A stretch of DNA of 64,000 nucleotides from Prochlorococcus_E sp000760215 (GTDB lineage: Bacteria > Cyanobacteriota > Cyanobacteriia > PCC-6307 > Cyanobiaceae): assembly GCF_047303175.1 (NCBI RefSeq), contig NZ_CP138945.1, one strand, 5' to 3'. Shown here piece by piece: positions 44,097 to 53,532 of this stretch (its first letter is position 1; every line of letters starts with the position of its first letter). The position numbers and the translations under genes are program-made. Below the pieces are notes generated by a model. The model made no database searches, was not told the origin of the DNA, and worked only from the letters and a program-made list of their open reading frames with translations.

Positions 44097-45194
44097 ATGG
44101 CTTATTCGGAAACAACAGTACTGGCCGGTGGACTGGCTCATATTCCAATTTTAATTGGATTAGTTGGTTTTTTTGAAAGATTTCGCAACGCTATTAGTAA
44201 AAAAACTGGTAAAGCAAGCGTTGAAGAGAAGAAGTCCGTTCAGCCCCCTGCTTCGCCTCCTGAAAAGCCTTCTTCAACTACAAAGGCAATTAAGAAGCCA
44301 GTACATCCAAATGTTCCAGTAAATACTTATAAGCCTAAAGCCCCTTTTGAAGGGACTGTTAAAGAGAACTACAGCCTTTTAGGCGAAGGCGCAATAGGAA
44401 GAGTTCAGCATATTACCTTTGATCTTGCTGGTGGAGATCCTCAACTTAGATATGTAGAAGGGCAAAGTATAGGAATAATTCCTGCAGGAGAAGACGCAAA
44501 AGGAAAACCACACAAAATACGACTCTATTCAATAGCCAGTACAAAGTACGGAGATGATTTCAATGAAAACACTGTTTCCTTATGCGTTAGGCAGCTTCAG
44601 TACGAAAAAGATGGTGAGACCATTGATGGGGTCTGCTCTACTTTTCTTTGCAATCTAAAACCTGGAGACAAAGTAAAAATAACTGGTCCAGTAGGTAAGG
44701 AGATGCTTCTTCCTGATGATGAAGATGCAAATATAATTATGTTAGCTACTGGTACTGGAATAGCTCCAATGAGAGCTTATCTAAGGAAAATGTTTGAAGC
44801 AGTAGAAAGGAAAAAGAACAATTGGAACTTCAAAGGAAAAGCTTGGTTGTTTATGGGAGCTCCCAAAACAGCTAACCTTTTATATGACTCAGATTTTGAA
44901 CAATATAAGTCTGAATTCCCTGAAAACCTTCAATATACAAAAGCTATAAGTCGTGAGCAGCAAAACACCAAGGGTGGAAGGATGTATATACAAGACAGAG
45001 TTCTTGAATATGCAGATGAGATTTTCTCACTTATTGAAAATCCCAAAACTCATATATATCTTTGCGGGTTAAAAGGGATGGAGCCCGGTATCGATGATGC
45101 AATGACAGCAGCAGCAGATGCTAAAGGGCTTAACTGGTCAGAATTAAGACCCCAACTTAAAAAAGCTGGTAGATGGCATGTAGAGACTTATTAA
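44097..45194 (+). CDS. petH: Ferredoxin-NADP(+) reductase
   Basis: 365 residues. The C-terminal 290 residues are a complete FNR: FAD-binding RLYSIAST and VCSTFLCNLKPGD, NADP-binding LATGTGIAPMRAYL, YLCGLKGMEPGIDDAM and the terminal WHVETY with the aromatic stacking Tyr. The N-terminal 75 residues do not look like the CpcD-type phycobilisome linker of freshwater cyanobacterial FNR. Instead there is a hydrophobic stretch (about 9-26, LAGGLAHIPILIGLVGFF) and a Pro/Ser/Lys-rich linker. This fits an organism without phycobilisomes and may anchor FNR at the thylakoid. It transfers electrons from ferredoxin to NADP. Confidence 0.97.
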   Translation: MAYSETTVLAGGLAHIPILIGLVGFFERFRNAISKKTGKASVEEKKSVQPPASPPEKPSSTTKAIKKPVHPNVPVNTYKPKAPFEGTVKENYSLLGEGAIGRVQHITFDLAGGDPQLRYVEGQSIGIIPAGEDAKGKPHKIRLYSIASTKYGDDFNENTVSLCVRQLQYEKDGETIDGVCSTFLCNLKPGDKVKITGPVGKEMLLPDDEDANIIMLATGTGIAPMRAYLRKMFEAVERKKNNWNFKGKAWLFMGAPKTANLLYDSDFEQYKSEFPENLQYTKAISREQQNTKGGRMYIQDRVLEYADEIFSLIENPKTHIYLCGLKGMEPGIDDAMTAAADAKGLNWSELRPQLKKAGRWHVETY

Positions 45195-45220
45195 CCAAAT
45201 GAATCATTACTAGCACCATT

Positions 45221-45247
45221 CTATTGATTACATCAATAGCCTTTTTT
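45221..45247 (+). terminator. Rho-independent terminator after petH
   Basis: Perfect 8-bp stem CTATTGAT/ATCAATAG (45221-45228 and 45232-45239) with a 3-base loop, followed by CC and six T. It separates petH from the zwf-opcA unit. Confidence 0.8.
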
Positions 45248-45379
45248 AAAAAATACAATTTGATTTTTCGTTTAAAATTAATTTGTTTTTGGTCATCTGA
45301 GAACAAAAGATAGCGCGATCTCAATAAACAATTTGAATTTGATTATTAGATAGTTTATTCATCAATTAAGAAGTTAAAT

Positions 45380-46900
45380 ATGTTACCTACAACAAACCCA
45401 CTACGAGTTGGACTTAGACAAGAGAGGGTCATTTCGCCTCAATGTTTAATTATTTTTGGAGCCAGTGGAGATCTAACTCATAGAAAACTTGTACCAGCAC
45501 TATTTGAACTATTCAAACAAAGAAGGCTTCCTAGTGAATTTGCTGTACTTGGTTGTGCAAGAAGGCCATGGAATGATAATGAATTCCGTAGAAAAATGTC
45601 TGATTCTCTTTCTGCAGAAATCAAACAAAATCCTCAAGAATGGGAGGAATTTTCATCAAATCTATTTTATGAACCAGTAAATCTTGAACACTCAGAAGAT
45701 GTTATAAAGCTATCCCATAAATTGGAGGATATTGACAAACTAAAAGCAACTCATGCTAATAGAACATTCTATTTATCTGTTTCTCCAAAGTTTTACGCAA
45801 ATGGCTGCAAAGCTCTTGCTGAGGCTGGACTTCTTAAAGACCCTAAACGAAGTAGAGTTGTAATTGAAAAGCCATTTGGTCGTGATTACAGAAGCGCTCA
45901 AAGCTTAAATCGCATAGTTCAAAATTGTGCACTTGAGAGTCAGATATTTCGTATCGATCATTATCTTGGGAAAGAAACTGTTCAAAACATTTTGGTTCTA
46001 AGATTTGCCAACACAATATTTGAGCCTATCTGGAATAGAAATTATATTTCTAATATTCAAATAACATCAGCAGAAACAGTTGGAGTAGAAGATCGAGCAG
46101 GGTATTACGAAAGCGCAGGTGCATTACGAGACATGGTACAGAATCATTTAACTCAAATGCTTGCCATTACAGCTATGGAACCTCCTGGTCATTTTGACCC
46201 AGAAGCTATTAGGAATGAAAAAGCCAAAGTTTTGCAAGCCGCTCATCTGGCTGATGAAATAGAACCGTGGAAATGTTGCGTACGAGGCCAATATTCCAAA
46301 GGAGGTACCTCCTCAGATCCATTGCTTGGTTATAGAGAAGAAACTGGTGTGAATCCAAATAGCACCACTGAGACTTACGTTGCTATGAAGCTTTTCGTTA
46401 ATAATTGGAGATGGCAAGGAGTGCCTTTCTATATTCGCACTGGCAAAAGGTTGGCTAAAAGGACTAGCGAAGTTGTTCTAACTTTTAGGGAGGCTCCTGT
46501 TCATTTATTTGATGCTGCAGGCGGTACACCTACTTCTAACCAATTAATATTAAGAATTCAGCCTAACGAAGGTGCTGATTTTCGATTTGAAGTGAAGTCT
46601 CCAGGGTCAGGGATGAGGAGTAGGCCGGTTGAGATGGAGTTCTCTTACGACGAATCATTTGGAGAGCCTTCAGACGAAGGATACGTTAGGCTTTTAGCTG
46701 ATGCAATGTTAGGAGATCCAACTCTTTTCACAAGAAGTGATGAAGTAGAAGCAGCCTGGCGCTTATATACTCCTCTTTTGGAACTGATTGAAGACAGCCC
46801 ATGGCAACTACCTACTTATCCCTATGAAGCTCGCACTTGGGGGCCATCAGAAGCTGATGAATTATTGGCTAAGGATCATTTACTTTGGCGCAGACCCTAA
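45380..46900 (+). CDS. zwf: Glucose-6-phosphate 1-dehydrogenase
   Basis: 506 residues. First step of the oxidative pentose phosphate route, making NADPH in the dark. Seen: NADP-binding IFGASGDLTHRKLVPALF (about 25-42), RVVIEKPFGRD, substrate-binding RIDHYLGKETVQN (about 191-203) and IRTGKRLAKR. A cysteine pair implicated in redox control in some cyanobacteria was not located with certainty. It lies 39 bases before opcA, its allosteric activator. Confidence 0.97.
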   Translation: MLPTTNPLRVGLRQERVISPQCLIIFGASGDLTHRKLVPALFELFKQRRLPSEFAVLGCARRPWNDNEFRRKMSDSLSAEIKQNPQEWEEFSSNLFYEPVNLEHSEDVIKLSHKLEDIDKLKATHANRTFYLSVSPKFYANGCKALAEAGLLKDPKRSRVVIEKPFGRDYRSAQSLNRIVQNCALESQIFRIDHYLGKETVQNILVLRFANTIFEPIWNRNYISNIQITSAETVGVEDRAGYYESAGALRDMVQNHLTQMLAITAMEPPGHFDPEAIRNEKAKVLQAAHLADEIEPWKCCVRGQYSKGGTSSDPLLGYREETGVNPNSTTETYVAMKLFVNNWRWQGVPFYIRTGKRLAKRTSEVVLTFREAPVHLFDAAGGTPTSNQLILRIQPNEGADFRFEVKSPGSGMRSRPVEMEFSYDESFGEPSDEGYVRLLADAMLGDPTLFTRSDEVEAAWRLYTPLLELIEDSPWQLPTYPYEARTWGPSEADELLAKDHLLWRRP

Positions 46901-46939
46901 TAATTACTCTTAACTACTTTTCAATAAATATCAGATCAA

Positions 46940-48247
46940 ATGTCTCCCCAACTAACGCTTCAAACCCCACTTCAAATACCTTTAGAAGAGATTCCTGGCT
47001 ACTTAAAGAAGCTTTGGTCACAAGATCAATCTGACAATAAAGGTGCAAATACTTTTTGTCTTCTTGTATGGCATCCAGCTTGGATAGAGCAAAAGCTAGT
47101 CCGAACTGGGAGAGTAAGCGGTCCGATAATTGGCAACCAACGAAGTGAACTTATCAATGAGGCAAGAAAAATAGTTTTAGAGAAAGATCTTCCTCACTCA
47201 ACTCCACCTTTGGCTAAGGAAGTTTTCACATCTATAGATGAACCCAACCAAAATGATCAAGAAGATGACTTAAGGGGCCAACATATTGATTCATCCATAA
47301 GTCAACTACAACCTAGGCGATTAATAACTCTTGCTCCTAGTCTTAAGACAGGTCATAAACTGGAAAGTCTAGTTGCAGCCTATTGTCCTTTGCCAGAAGA
47401 AGGAGGAGGCAATGCAGCATGTGGAGACGTAATAGTACTTAAAGGTGATATTCATTCCCTTAAAAGCAACCTTTATATTGTTGAGGACTTAATACCTGAG
47501 GATCTACCTTCATGGCTTTGGTGGAATGGAAATCTTGACGAAGACCCAGAACTATTAAATCAACTTGCATTGCCAACCAGAAGAATAATTATTGATACAG
47601 CTCTAGGGGATCCATCGAGATGTTTAGATGTTCTATCTCAGAGGATAAAAAGTGGCCAAGCAGTTAACGATTTGAATTGGTTAAGACTAAGAACTTGGAG
47701 AGAGACTCTAGCAATGGTGTTCGACCCACCTAACCGTAGAGATGCACTATCGAAAATCACTAATTTAGATATTGATATTGAAGGGAATCACATTGTTCAA
47801 GGATTACTCTTAGCCTCTTGGATCGCAAATAAATTAGGTTGGGAATTAACTGAAAGTACTGAAAAAGAAGGTAATGGTTTTAGAACAAAATTTAGACGCT
47901 CTAATAATGAAATAGTTAATTTCAGATTAATGCCTTTACCTGTAGGAAAACCTAGTATTCATCCTGGTCAAATTATAGGATTAAGATTAATCTGCAAAGC
48001 CGACAGGAATGACAAAACAGGGTTATGTGTGATCCTAGCCTCTGAGTCTGGGGAATGCATGAGACTTGAAGCAGGCGGGATGGCCAGAATGGAATTATTG
48101 GAAGAGGTAGTTCCAATACAAAACAACCCTGTTGAAAATGATGTAGCACTTTTACTTGAAAGCAGCCGAGGCACCACAAGTCCTTTACTTAGCAATGTGG
48201 CTCCAATATCAAAAAAACTGCTTAATCTTATTAAATCTAAGACGTAA
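46940..48247 (+). CDS. opcA: Glucose-6-phosphate dehydrogenase assembly protein OpcA
   Basis: 435 residues. OpcA is the cyanobacterial and actinobacterial allosteric activator of G6PDH, modulated by thioredoxin. Seen: RRLITLAPSL, AYCPLPEEGGGNAACGDVIVL, RRIIIDTALGDPSRCLDVL, DLNWLRLRTWRETLAMVFDPPNRRDAL and a C-terminal beta-rich half. Cysteines in the AACGDV and SRCLDV segments could be redox targets, which is inference. It follows zwf directly, the standard arrangement. Confidence 0.95.
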   Translation: MSPQLTLQTPLQIPLEEIPGYLKKLWSQDQSDNKGANTFCLLVWHPAWIEQKLVRTGRVSGPIIGNQRSELINEARKIVLEKDLPHSTPPLAKEVFTSIDEPNQNDQEDDLRGQHIDSSISQLQPRRLITLAPSLKTGHKLESLVAAYCPLPEEGGGNAACGDVIVLKGDIHSLKSNLYIVEDLIPEDLPSWLWWNGNLDEDPELLNQLALPTRRIIIDTALGDPSRCLDVLSQRIKSGQAVNDLNWLRLRTWRETLAMVFDPPNRRDALSKITNLDIDIEGNHIVQGLLLASWIANKLGWELTESTEKEGNGFRTKFRRSNNEIVNFRLMPLPVGKPSIHPGQIIGLRLICKADRNDKTGLCVILASESGECMRLEAGGMARMELLEEVVPIQNNPVENDVALLLESSRGTTSPLLSNVAPISKKLLNLIKSKT

Positions 48248-48271
48248 TCATTACAACAATAAAAAGCCATT

Positions 48272-49663
48272 ATGGCATTTGTAATAGCGGCACCAGCAAG
48301 TAGTAATGGGAAAACTCTTTTAAGTCTTCTTCTATGTTCATGGGCAATAAAAAAAGGCAAAAGTCTTCAGGCTTTTAAAGTGGGCCCAGATTACCTTGAC
48401 CCACAACTACTTAGCTCTGTTACGAAACTACCCTGCAGGAATCTCGATCCAGTTTTATGTGGGCAAGAATGGGTTATCAATAATTTCAATCATTTTGCCA
48501 GCTCAACTGATTTTTCATTAGTTGAGGGAGTTATGGGATTATTCGATGGAATTGGAAGTTCAACTAAAGGAAGCACCGCTGAGATTGCCAAGCTTTTAAA
48601 TCTTCAAGTTGTCCTAGTTGTTAAAGCAAATGGTCAGGCTGGCTCTATAGCAGCTCTTATAAAAGGTTTTAAAGATTTTGACCCAAAGTTAAATATATCA
48701 GGAGTAGTTTTAAACAATGTTAATAGCAATAGGCACAAAGAGTTATTAACTGAAGCGCTTAGCAAAATAAGCATCAAAGTTCTAGGTTGCATTCCTCAAA
48801 ATGATAATTTAATAATCGAAAATGAAGATCTAGGACTTAAGCCAGCTCATGAAATAACAAACTTTAATAGTCTTATAGATATCTGGTCTAGTCTGGCAGA
48901 AAAATATCTTCAAGTTAATTATTTTGAAGAACTACTTAAAAAACCGAATAAATTAGAGTATCCCAAAAGTATGTTAATTAAAAAAGAAAATAAATTATTA
49001 AGTAAAGAGAAGATTGAAATTGCAATTGCTCAGGATAAAATCTTCCACTTTCGATATCCAGAAACCAAAGAATGTCTTAAGGAGATTGGATTCAATTTAA
49101 TTGACTGGAAATTAAGTGATGATAAAGCAATACCAAGTAAAGCAAAACTATTAATAATTCCTGGAGGCTTCCCAGAACAATTTGCTGAAGAGATAAGTCA
49201 GTGTAAAAGAAGTTTAAATTCAATTAGAGACTTCTCCAAAAAAAATCTTATATATGCAGAATGTGGCGGAATGTTAATTCTTGGTAAATTATTAACTGAT
49301 AAAAATGGCTTGGAATTTCCCATGGCAAATTTATTACCTTTTACGGCAAAGCAAGGTAAATTAAAAGTTGGATATAGAGATATTAAATGCATCTCTGATG
49401 GACTTATATCCAAAAAAGGTGATATATTAACTGGACATGAGTTTCACAAATGGGAAATAAAACCCTTAACTAAAAACAATATTGATACACAATTTCTTAA
49501 GCACAATAAAGAATTATATTATCCATGGGAAACAAAAGGATGGGGTGTGGAGTCAACGGAAGAAGGATGGTGTAACAAGTATCTTCATGCAAGTTGGATA
49601 CATCTTCACTGGCCAAGTTCACCAAGTATTCTAAAAAATATTACCAATAAACTTAATAGTTAA
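48272..49663 (+). CDS. cobB: Cobyrinic acid a,c-diamide synthase
   Basis: 463 residues. An N-terminal ATP-grasp-like P-loop amidoligase domain (APASSNGKTLLSLLL, GPDYLDP, EGVMGLFDG) is followed by a C-terminal glutaminase domain with the nucleophile Cys near 331 (YAECGGMLILG) and a terminal His segment (HASWIHLHW). It amidates side chains a and c of cobyrinate in (pseudo)cobalamin synthesis. Same as cbiA in the anaerobic pathway. It ends 16 bases from the convergent RecD-like helicase gene. Confidence 0.95.
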   Translation: MAFVIAAPASSNGKTLLSLLLCSWAIKKGKSLQAFKVGPDYLDPQLLSSVTKLPCRNLDPVLCGQEWVINNFNHFASSTDFSLVEGVMGLFDGIGSSTKGSTAEIAKLLNLQVVLVVKANGQAGSIAALIKGFKDFDPKLNISGVVLNNVNSNRHKELLTEALSKISIKVLGCIPQNDNLIIENEDLGLKPAHEITNFNSLIDIWSSLAEKYLQVNYFEELLKKPNKLEYPKSMLIKKENKLLSKEKIEIAIAQDKIFHFRYPETKECLKEIGFNLIDWKLSDDKAIPSKAKLLIIPGGFPEQFAEEISQCKRSLNSIRDFSKKNLIYAECGGMLILGKLLTDKNGLEFPMANLLPFTAKQGKLKVGYRDIKCISDGLISKKGDILTGHEFHKWEIKPLTKNNIDTQFLKHNKELYYPWETKGWGVESTEEGWCNKYLHASWIHLHWPSSPSILKNITNKLNS

Positions 49664-49679
49664 GAAAAAATATCTTATT

Positions 49680-51119
49680 TCAAATAATACTATTAGTCCA
49701 AGGATTATTTAACAGCTTAAGTGAGTTATCTCCAGCAAGCCAAACCTCTTTACTTGCTCTTGATATTGCTACATAAGCCAATTGTCGTCTCAAAGAAATA
49801 TCCTTAGCCCAAAAGACATCTGAAGCAACAAAGACTTTCTCGAATGTGCTGCCTTGACTTCGATGAACAGTCAAGACAGAAGCAGGGCCAACAAAAGCAA
49901 ATGAATCTCTTAGATGAAAATAATTTCTCCAAAAGAGACGAGCTTCTTTCTTGGGCAATGTCTTTGCCTTATCGCATAAATTACGCATCAAATCCTCCAA
50001 AAGGAATCTGGAATTTGTGCCAATTTCTGGCATTAATCTAATAACTGACTTAGAAGAGCTTGCTCGGACCTTTGCCACTAAAATATGAAGTTGAGGAATC
50101 TCAACTTCATATTCAATTTCAAAATCAATGTCTGAGCAATTAAAGATCTCATTGCTTACTTCCTCAACAACAATTTCAGTATTTGATCCAAATAGGATGC
50201 CTGGCTCTTCCTCTACACCATTACTTTCTATAGATGCTGCAGTCATCACAGCTCTTCGACTAATCAAAATCTCACCTGGCAAGACTGACATTTGATCTGC
50301 CATTTCCCCATGGACAGCTCTTCTTGCATGAGGAACTAATCTTTCTAAAAAGCTATTGGTATAACAAAGGATCCTAGCTGCATCTGGTTGATCACTTAGA
50401 GCAGCCATTCTTAACGATGATTTAGCTTTCTCCAGCCAGCTTTTTTGATCTAATGCACCAATTACTCCATGTTTAGATTCACCGCTAGAAAAGCAAGGGG
50501 GTTGAATACAAGGGAAGGTCCTTTCTCTAATTACACTAGCCAGTTTAAGTAATTCCCCTTTATGCCTAATCACCTCGCTCAGATGGGATTTTGTTGCTCT
50601 ATTAATCAAAAAGACAGGGCTGCTTTTCTCACCGACAGGTGGAAGTTGAGCTGGATCTCCTATAAAAACCAAGCGTGTTTTATAAATATAGGCACAAGTA
50701 ATTACAATTTCTAAAAGCTTGCTATCTATCATCGAAGCTTCGTCTATTAATACCAGTCCAATTTGATCTAAAGATTTCTCAGTTTGATCTGTTCTCTCAC
50801 ATATCTCTAGATCGCCTTTTCTCTGCAACTTTAATCTTAAGAGTCTATGTAGGGTAGATGGATGCCATGTAGGTCTTAATCCTTCCTTTTCAAGAGCATT
50901 ACGTAAAACACCAACAGCCTTATGAGTAGGAGCGGCTACTGTCCAGCAAATACTTTTATCTTCTACAATTTTCAAAAATTTTCTAGCTAAATATGTTTTT
51001 CCACTTCCCGCAAATCCGCTAAGTAAAAAAGGCCCTTCAACAACTTTCTTCTCTAACCAATAAATAAATTCTTCAAGAGCGTTACTCTGATCTGTGCTTA
51101 ATTTAGGCTTCTTAGTCAC
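49680..51119 (-). CDS. RecD/Dda-like SF1B DNA helicase
   Basis: 479 residues, GTG start overlapping the previous gene's stop by 4 bases. Walker A SGFAGSGKT, PTHKAVGVL, VLIDEASMID, IGDPAQLPPVGEKSSPVF, a beta-rich insert (250-370), VHRSQGSTFEKVFVASD and YVAISRASKEVWLA. It lacks the RecB-binding N-terminus of the recD at 12593 and resembles the phage T4 Dda group. Likely a 5'-3' helicase in fork or repair work. It is encoded with a PAP2-related membrane protein and crtE, with which no functional link is known. Confidence 0.87.
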   Translation of the reverse strand: MTKKPKLSTDQSNALEEFIYWLEKKVVEGPFLLSGFAGSGKTYLARKFLKIVEDKSICWTVAAPTHKAVGVLRNALEKEGLRPTWHPSTLHRLLRLKLQRKGDLEICERTDQTEKSLDQIGLVLIDEASMIDSKLLEIVITCAYIYKTRLVFIGDPAQLPPVGEKSSPVFLINRATKSHLSEVIRHKGELLKLASVIRERTFPCIQPPCFSSGESKHGVIGALDQKSWLEKAKSSLRMAALSDQPDAARILCYTNSFLERLVPHARRAVHGEMADQMSVLPGEILISRRAVMTAASIESNGVEEEPGILFGSNTEIVVEEVSNEIFNCSDIDFEIEYEVEIPQLHILVAKVRASSSKSVIRLMPEIGTNSRFLLEDLMRNLCDKAKTLPKKEARLFWRNYFHLRDSFAFVGPASVLTVHRSQGSTFEKVFVASDVFWAKDISLRRQLAYVAISRASKEVWLAGDNSLKLLNNPWTNSII

Positions 51120-51631
51120 CCTAAGGTCAATCCAAATTCTTGCAACAAATGAAGAGGTGAACCAAAAAATATCATCCCAGGCAATGCAACAGCTGGGCCA
51201 ATTAGGCTGCCAATGAATACCTCTAGGCGAGAATGTCCAAGAGATTCCTTTAAAGGGGATTCAGGAAAGGATGGCCAATTCTCAGCTGGAAGGTCATTAA
51301 CTCTAGAGGCAATCATACCAGCAGATTTTCTAATCCCACTAGCGTCATACATGACAATAAAAGAAAGTGTAGAGGCAATTGCAAAGGCTGGGTGATCAAA
51401 ACCAAGCTCTAAGCCAACCCCAGAAGCCGTTCCTGTTACAAGTGCAGAGTGACTAGAAGGCATTCCTCCTGTTTCCAAAAGGACTGATGGTCTCCATTGC
51501 CGATTAAATATTAATTCAACAAACAATTTGGAAAATTGTGCTGCGCCACAAGCCAATAGGGACCAAAACAGAACTGAGTTGTCAAGCAATTCAGTTAAAG
51601 GCAATGGAATTATTTGATCAGAAAGATTCAT
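51116..51631 (-). CDS. Divergent PAP2 family membrane protein (DUF212)
   Basis: 171 residues with about four hydrophobic segments. Contains the DUF212 signature GGMPSSHSALVTGTASGVGLELG and YDASGIRKSAGMIA, then LGHSRLEVFIGSLIG. These are related to acid phosphatase/vanadium haloperoxidases; the Ser-His pair and final Arg-His-like (LGHSRLE) site are kept. It may remove phosphate from lipid or prenyl diphosphates. Coupled by 4-base overlaps to crtE upstream and to the helicase downstream. Confidence 0.87.
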   Translation of the reverse strand: MNLSDQIIPLPLTELLDNSVLFWSLLACGAAQFSKLFVELIFNRQWRPSVLLETGGMPSSHSALVTGTASGVGLELGFDHPAFAIASTLSFIVMYDASGIRKSAGMIASRVNDLPAENWPSFPESPLKESLGHSRLEVFIGSLIGPAVALPGMIFFGSPLHLLQEFGLTLG

Positions 51632-52530
51632 CGATCTCTATCAATTATGTAATCAGCCAAGGCTAATAATGGTCGAGCTTTTTGTTCCCAAGGTTGCATT
51701 ACGTCTTTGGCTTTAGTTATTAACTCCTTAGCTCGTTTTCTAGATTCATCTAAGCCAAGCAATTTTGGATAAGTTGTTTTATCAGCAATTAGATCCTTCC
51801 CGGCTGTCTTGCCTAACACATCACTACTTGCTGTCACATCAAGAATGTCATCTACTATTTGAAATGCTAAGCCTATCCCATTTGCATAAGTACTAAGAGC
51901 TTGTAAAAGTTCTTCTTCCGCTCCTCCAATAAGGGCACCACAAACAACTGATGCTCTTAGTAAAGCCCCTGTTTTATGAATATGAATAAATTCAAGGGTT
52001 TCTAGATCTACCTCTTTGCCCTCACATTCCAAATCTTCTACCTGGCCACCTACCAAGCCTGGGGCACCAGCAACCAAAGAAAGTTCTCCAACAACTTTCA
52101 ATAATCTTTCTACTGGAACATTGGTAGTTCTTAAGGAAACCATCTCAAATGCCCTTGTTAAAAGAGCATCTCCAGCAAGTATTGCTATAGCATCTCCATA
52201 AATTTTGTGATTAGTTGGTCTTCCTCTTCGGAGATCATCATTATCCATAGAAGGTAGATCATCGTGTATTAATGACATCGTATGAATCATCTCTAATGCG
52301 ACTGCAGTAGGCATAGCTTTACTAGAATCTTCTCCAGTCAATTCACATGCAGCCAAGCAAAGTATTGGTCTAAGTCTTTTGCCACCAGCTAATAAGGAAT
52401 AACGCATTGCTTCCCTTAACTGTCTGGGCCTCTCAGGACCCAAAGATGAATCCAAAGCCTCCTCAACTTGATCTCTAGCTTTCGCGAGATAAGCGGTGAA
52501 GTCAAAAGGAGAAATGACTGCTTCCGCCAT
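51628..52530 (-). CDS. crtE: Geranylgeranyl diphosphate synthase
   Basis: 300 residues, trans-prenyltransferase. First Asp-rich motif DDLPSMDNDDLRRGRPTNH, second Asp-rich motif QIVDDILDVT, and GGKRLRPILCLAACEL, GDALLTRAFE, HIHKTGALL. It makes GGPP for carotenoids and the chlorophyll phytyl chain. It stands alone from the other carotenoid gene of the window, the lycopene cyclase at 59790. Start ATG. Confidence 0.94.
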   Translation of the reverse strand: MAEAVISPFDFTAYLAKARDQVEEALDSSLGPERPRQLREAMRYSLLAGGKRLRPILCLAACELTGEDSSKAMPTAVALEMIHTMSLIHDDLPSMDNDDLRRGRPTNHKIYGDAIAILAGDALLTRAFEMVSLRTTNVPVERLLKVVGELSLVAGAPGLVGGQVEDLECEGKEVDLETLEFIHIHKTGALLRASVVCGALIGGAEEELLQALSTYANGIGLAFQIVDDILDVTASSDVLGKTAGKDLIADKTTYPKLLGLDESRKRAKELITKAKDVMQPWEQKARPLLALADYIIDRDR

Positions 52531-52571
52531 AAATGAAAAATGATTAATTAGATTCTCTCAGGATTAATGCT

Positions 52572-53480
52572 TTAAAAGAGCAAATCACTAAGGGTAGATG
52601 ACAAACCGCAATGGTATTGCCATTGATTAACAGTATTTACTAAAAGCATTGAAACTGTCATTGGTCCTACACCTCCTGGAACAGGCGTAAAAGCTTTTAC
52701 TTTAGATTTAATTTCGTTAACTTTAATATCACCGCAAAGTTTAAATTTTGATTCTAATGGATTCTCGGATTCTATAGGAATCCTATGAATTCCAACATCA
52801 ATAACAACTGAGCCAGGAGAAACATGCTCAGCTCCAATTAATTGCGGCTTTCCAGTTGCCACAACTAATACATCAGCTTCTTTAGTCAATTTAGCTAAAT
52901 TAACAGTTCTAGAATGAGCAACAGTAACAGTTGCATTAGCAGCTTGTAGCATTAATGCCATTGGCTTCCCTACAAGAATACTCCTACCAATAACAACCAC
53001 TCTTTTTCCCTCTAAAAGAATATTATTTTGTCGAAGAAGTGCCATTATACCAGCTGGAGTACATGATCTAGGACCTTTTTCTCCTTTAATTAATCTACCT
53101 AAATTCAAAGTATTAAGTCCATCAACATCCTTTTCAGGGTTTATAGCTTTCAATAAAGGTGCTTCATCAATCCCTTTAGGTAAGGGTAATTGCAATAAAA
53201 TGCCATCTATATTTTTATCCTCATTCAAGATGTTGATTTTTTGAAGAATTTCTTCAGTAGAGCTATTGCCTGAGAAATGAAACACAAAACTGACTAAACC
53301 TATCCTCTTGCACGCCTTTTCTTTATTAGATACATAAACTGCACTTGCTGGGTCGTCACCAACTCGAATAACTGCCAAGCCTGGAGGCCTCCCAGTTTTA
53401 GGAGTTAATTGATTAATTTCATGCTTAAGCCTAAGCTCTAATTCTCCAGCGAGTTTTTTACCATCAAGAATATTTGCCAT
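52572..53480 (-). CDS. folD: Bifunctional methylenetetrahydrofolate dehydrogenase/cyclohydrolase
   Basis: 302 residues. Seen: YVSNKEKACKRIGL with the catalytic Lys, GILLQLPLPKGID, KDVDGLNTLNLGRL, PCTPAGIM-like RSCTPAGIMALL, NADP-binding GRSILVGKPMALML, HSRT and PVPGGVGPMTVSMLL. It interconverts 5,10-methylene- and 10-formyl-tetrahydrofolate. Complete. Divergent to the PgpH-type gene with 52 bases between. Confidence 0.97.
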   Translation of the reverse strand: MANILDGKKLAGELELRLKHEINQLTPKTGRPPGLAVIRVGDDPASAVYVSNKEKACKRIGLVSFVFHFSGNSSTEEILQKINILNEDKNIDGILLQLPLPKGIDEAPLLKAINPEKDVDGLNTLNLGRLIKGEKGPRSCTPAGIMALLRQNNILLEGKRVVVIGRSILVGKPMALMLQAANATVTVAHSRTVNLAKLTKEADVLVVATGKPQLIGAEHVSPGSVVIDVGIHRIPIESENPLESKFKLCGDIKVNEIKSKVKAFTPVPGGVGPMTVSMLLVNTVNQWQYHCGLSSTLSDLLF

Positions 53481-53532
53481 AAGAACAAATTAAATTAAAT
53501 ACAACATGCTGCCAACAGATAGCTAACTTTAG

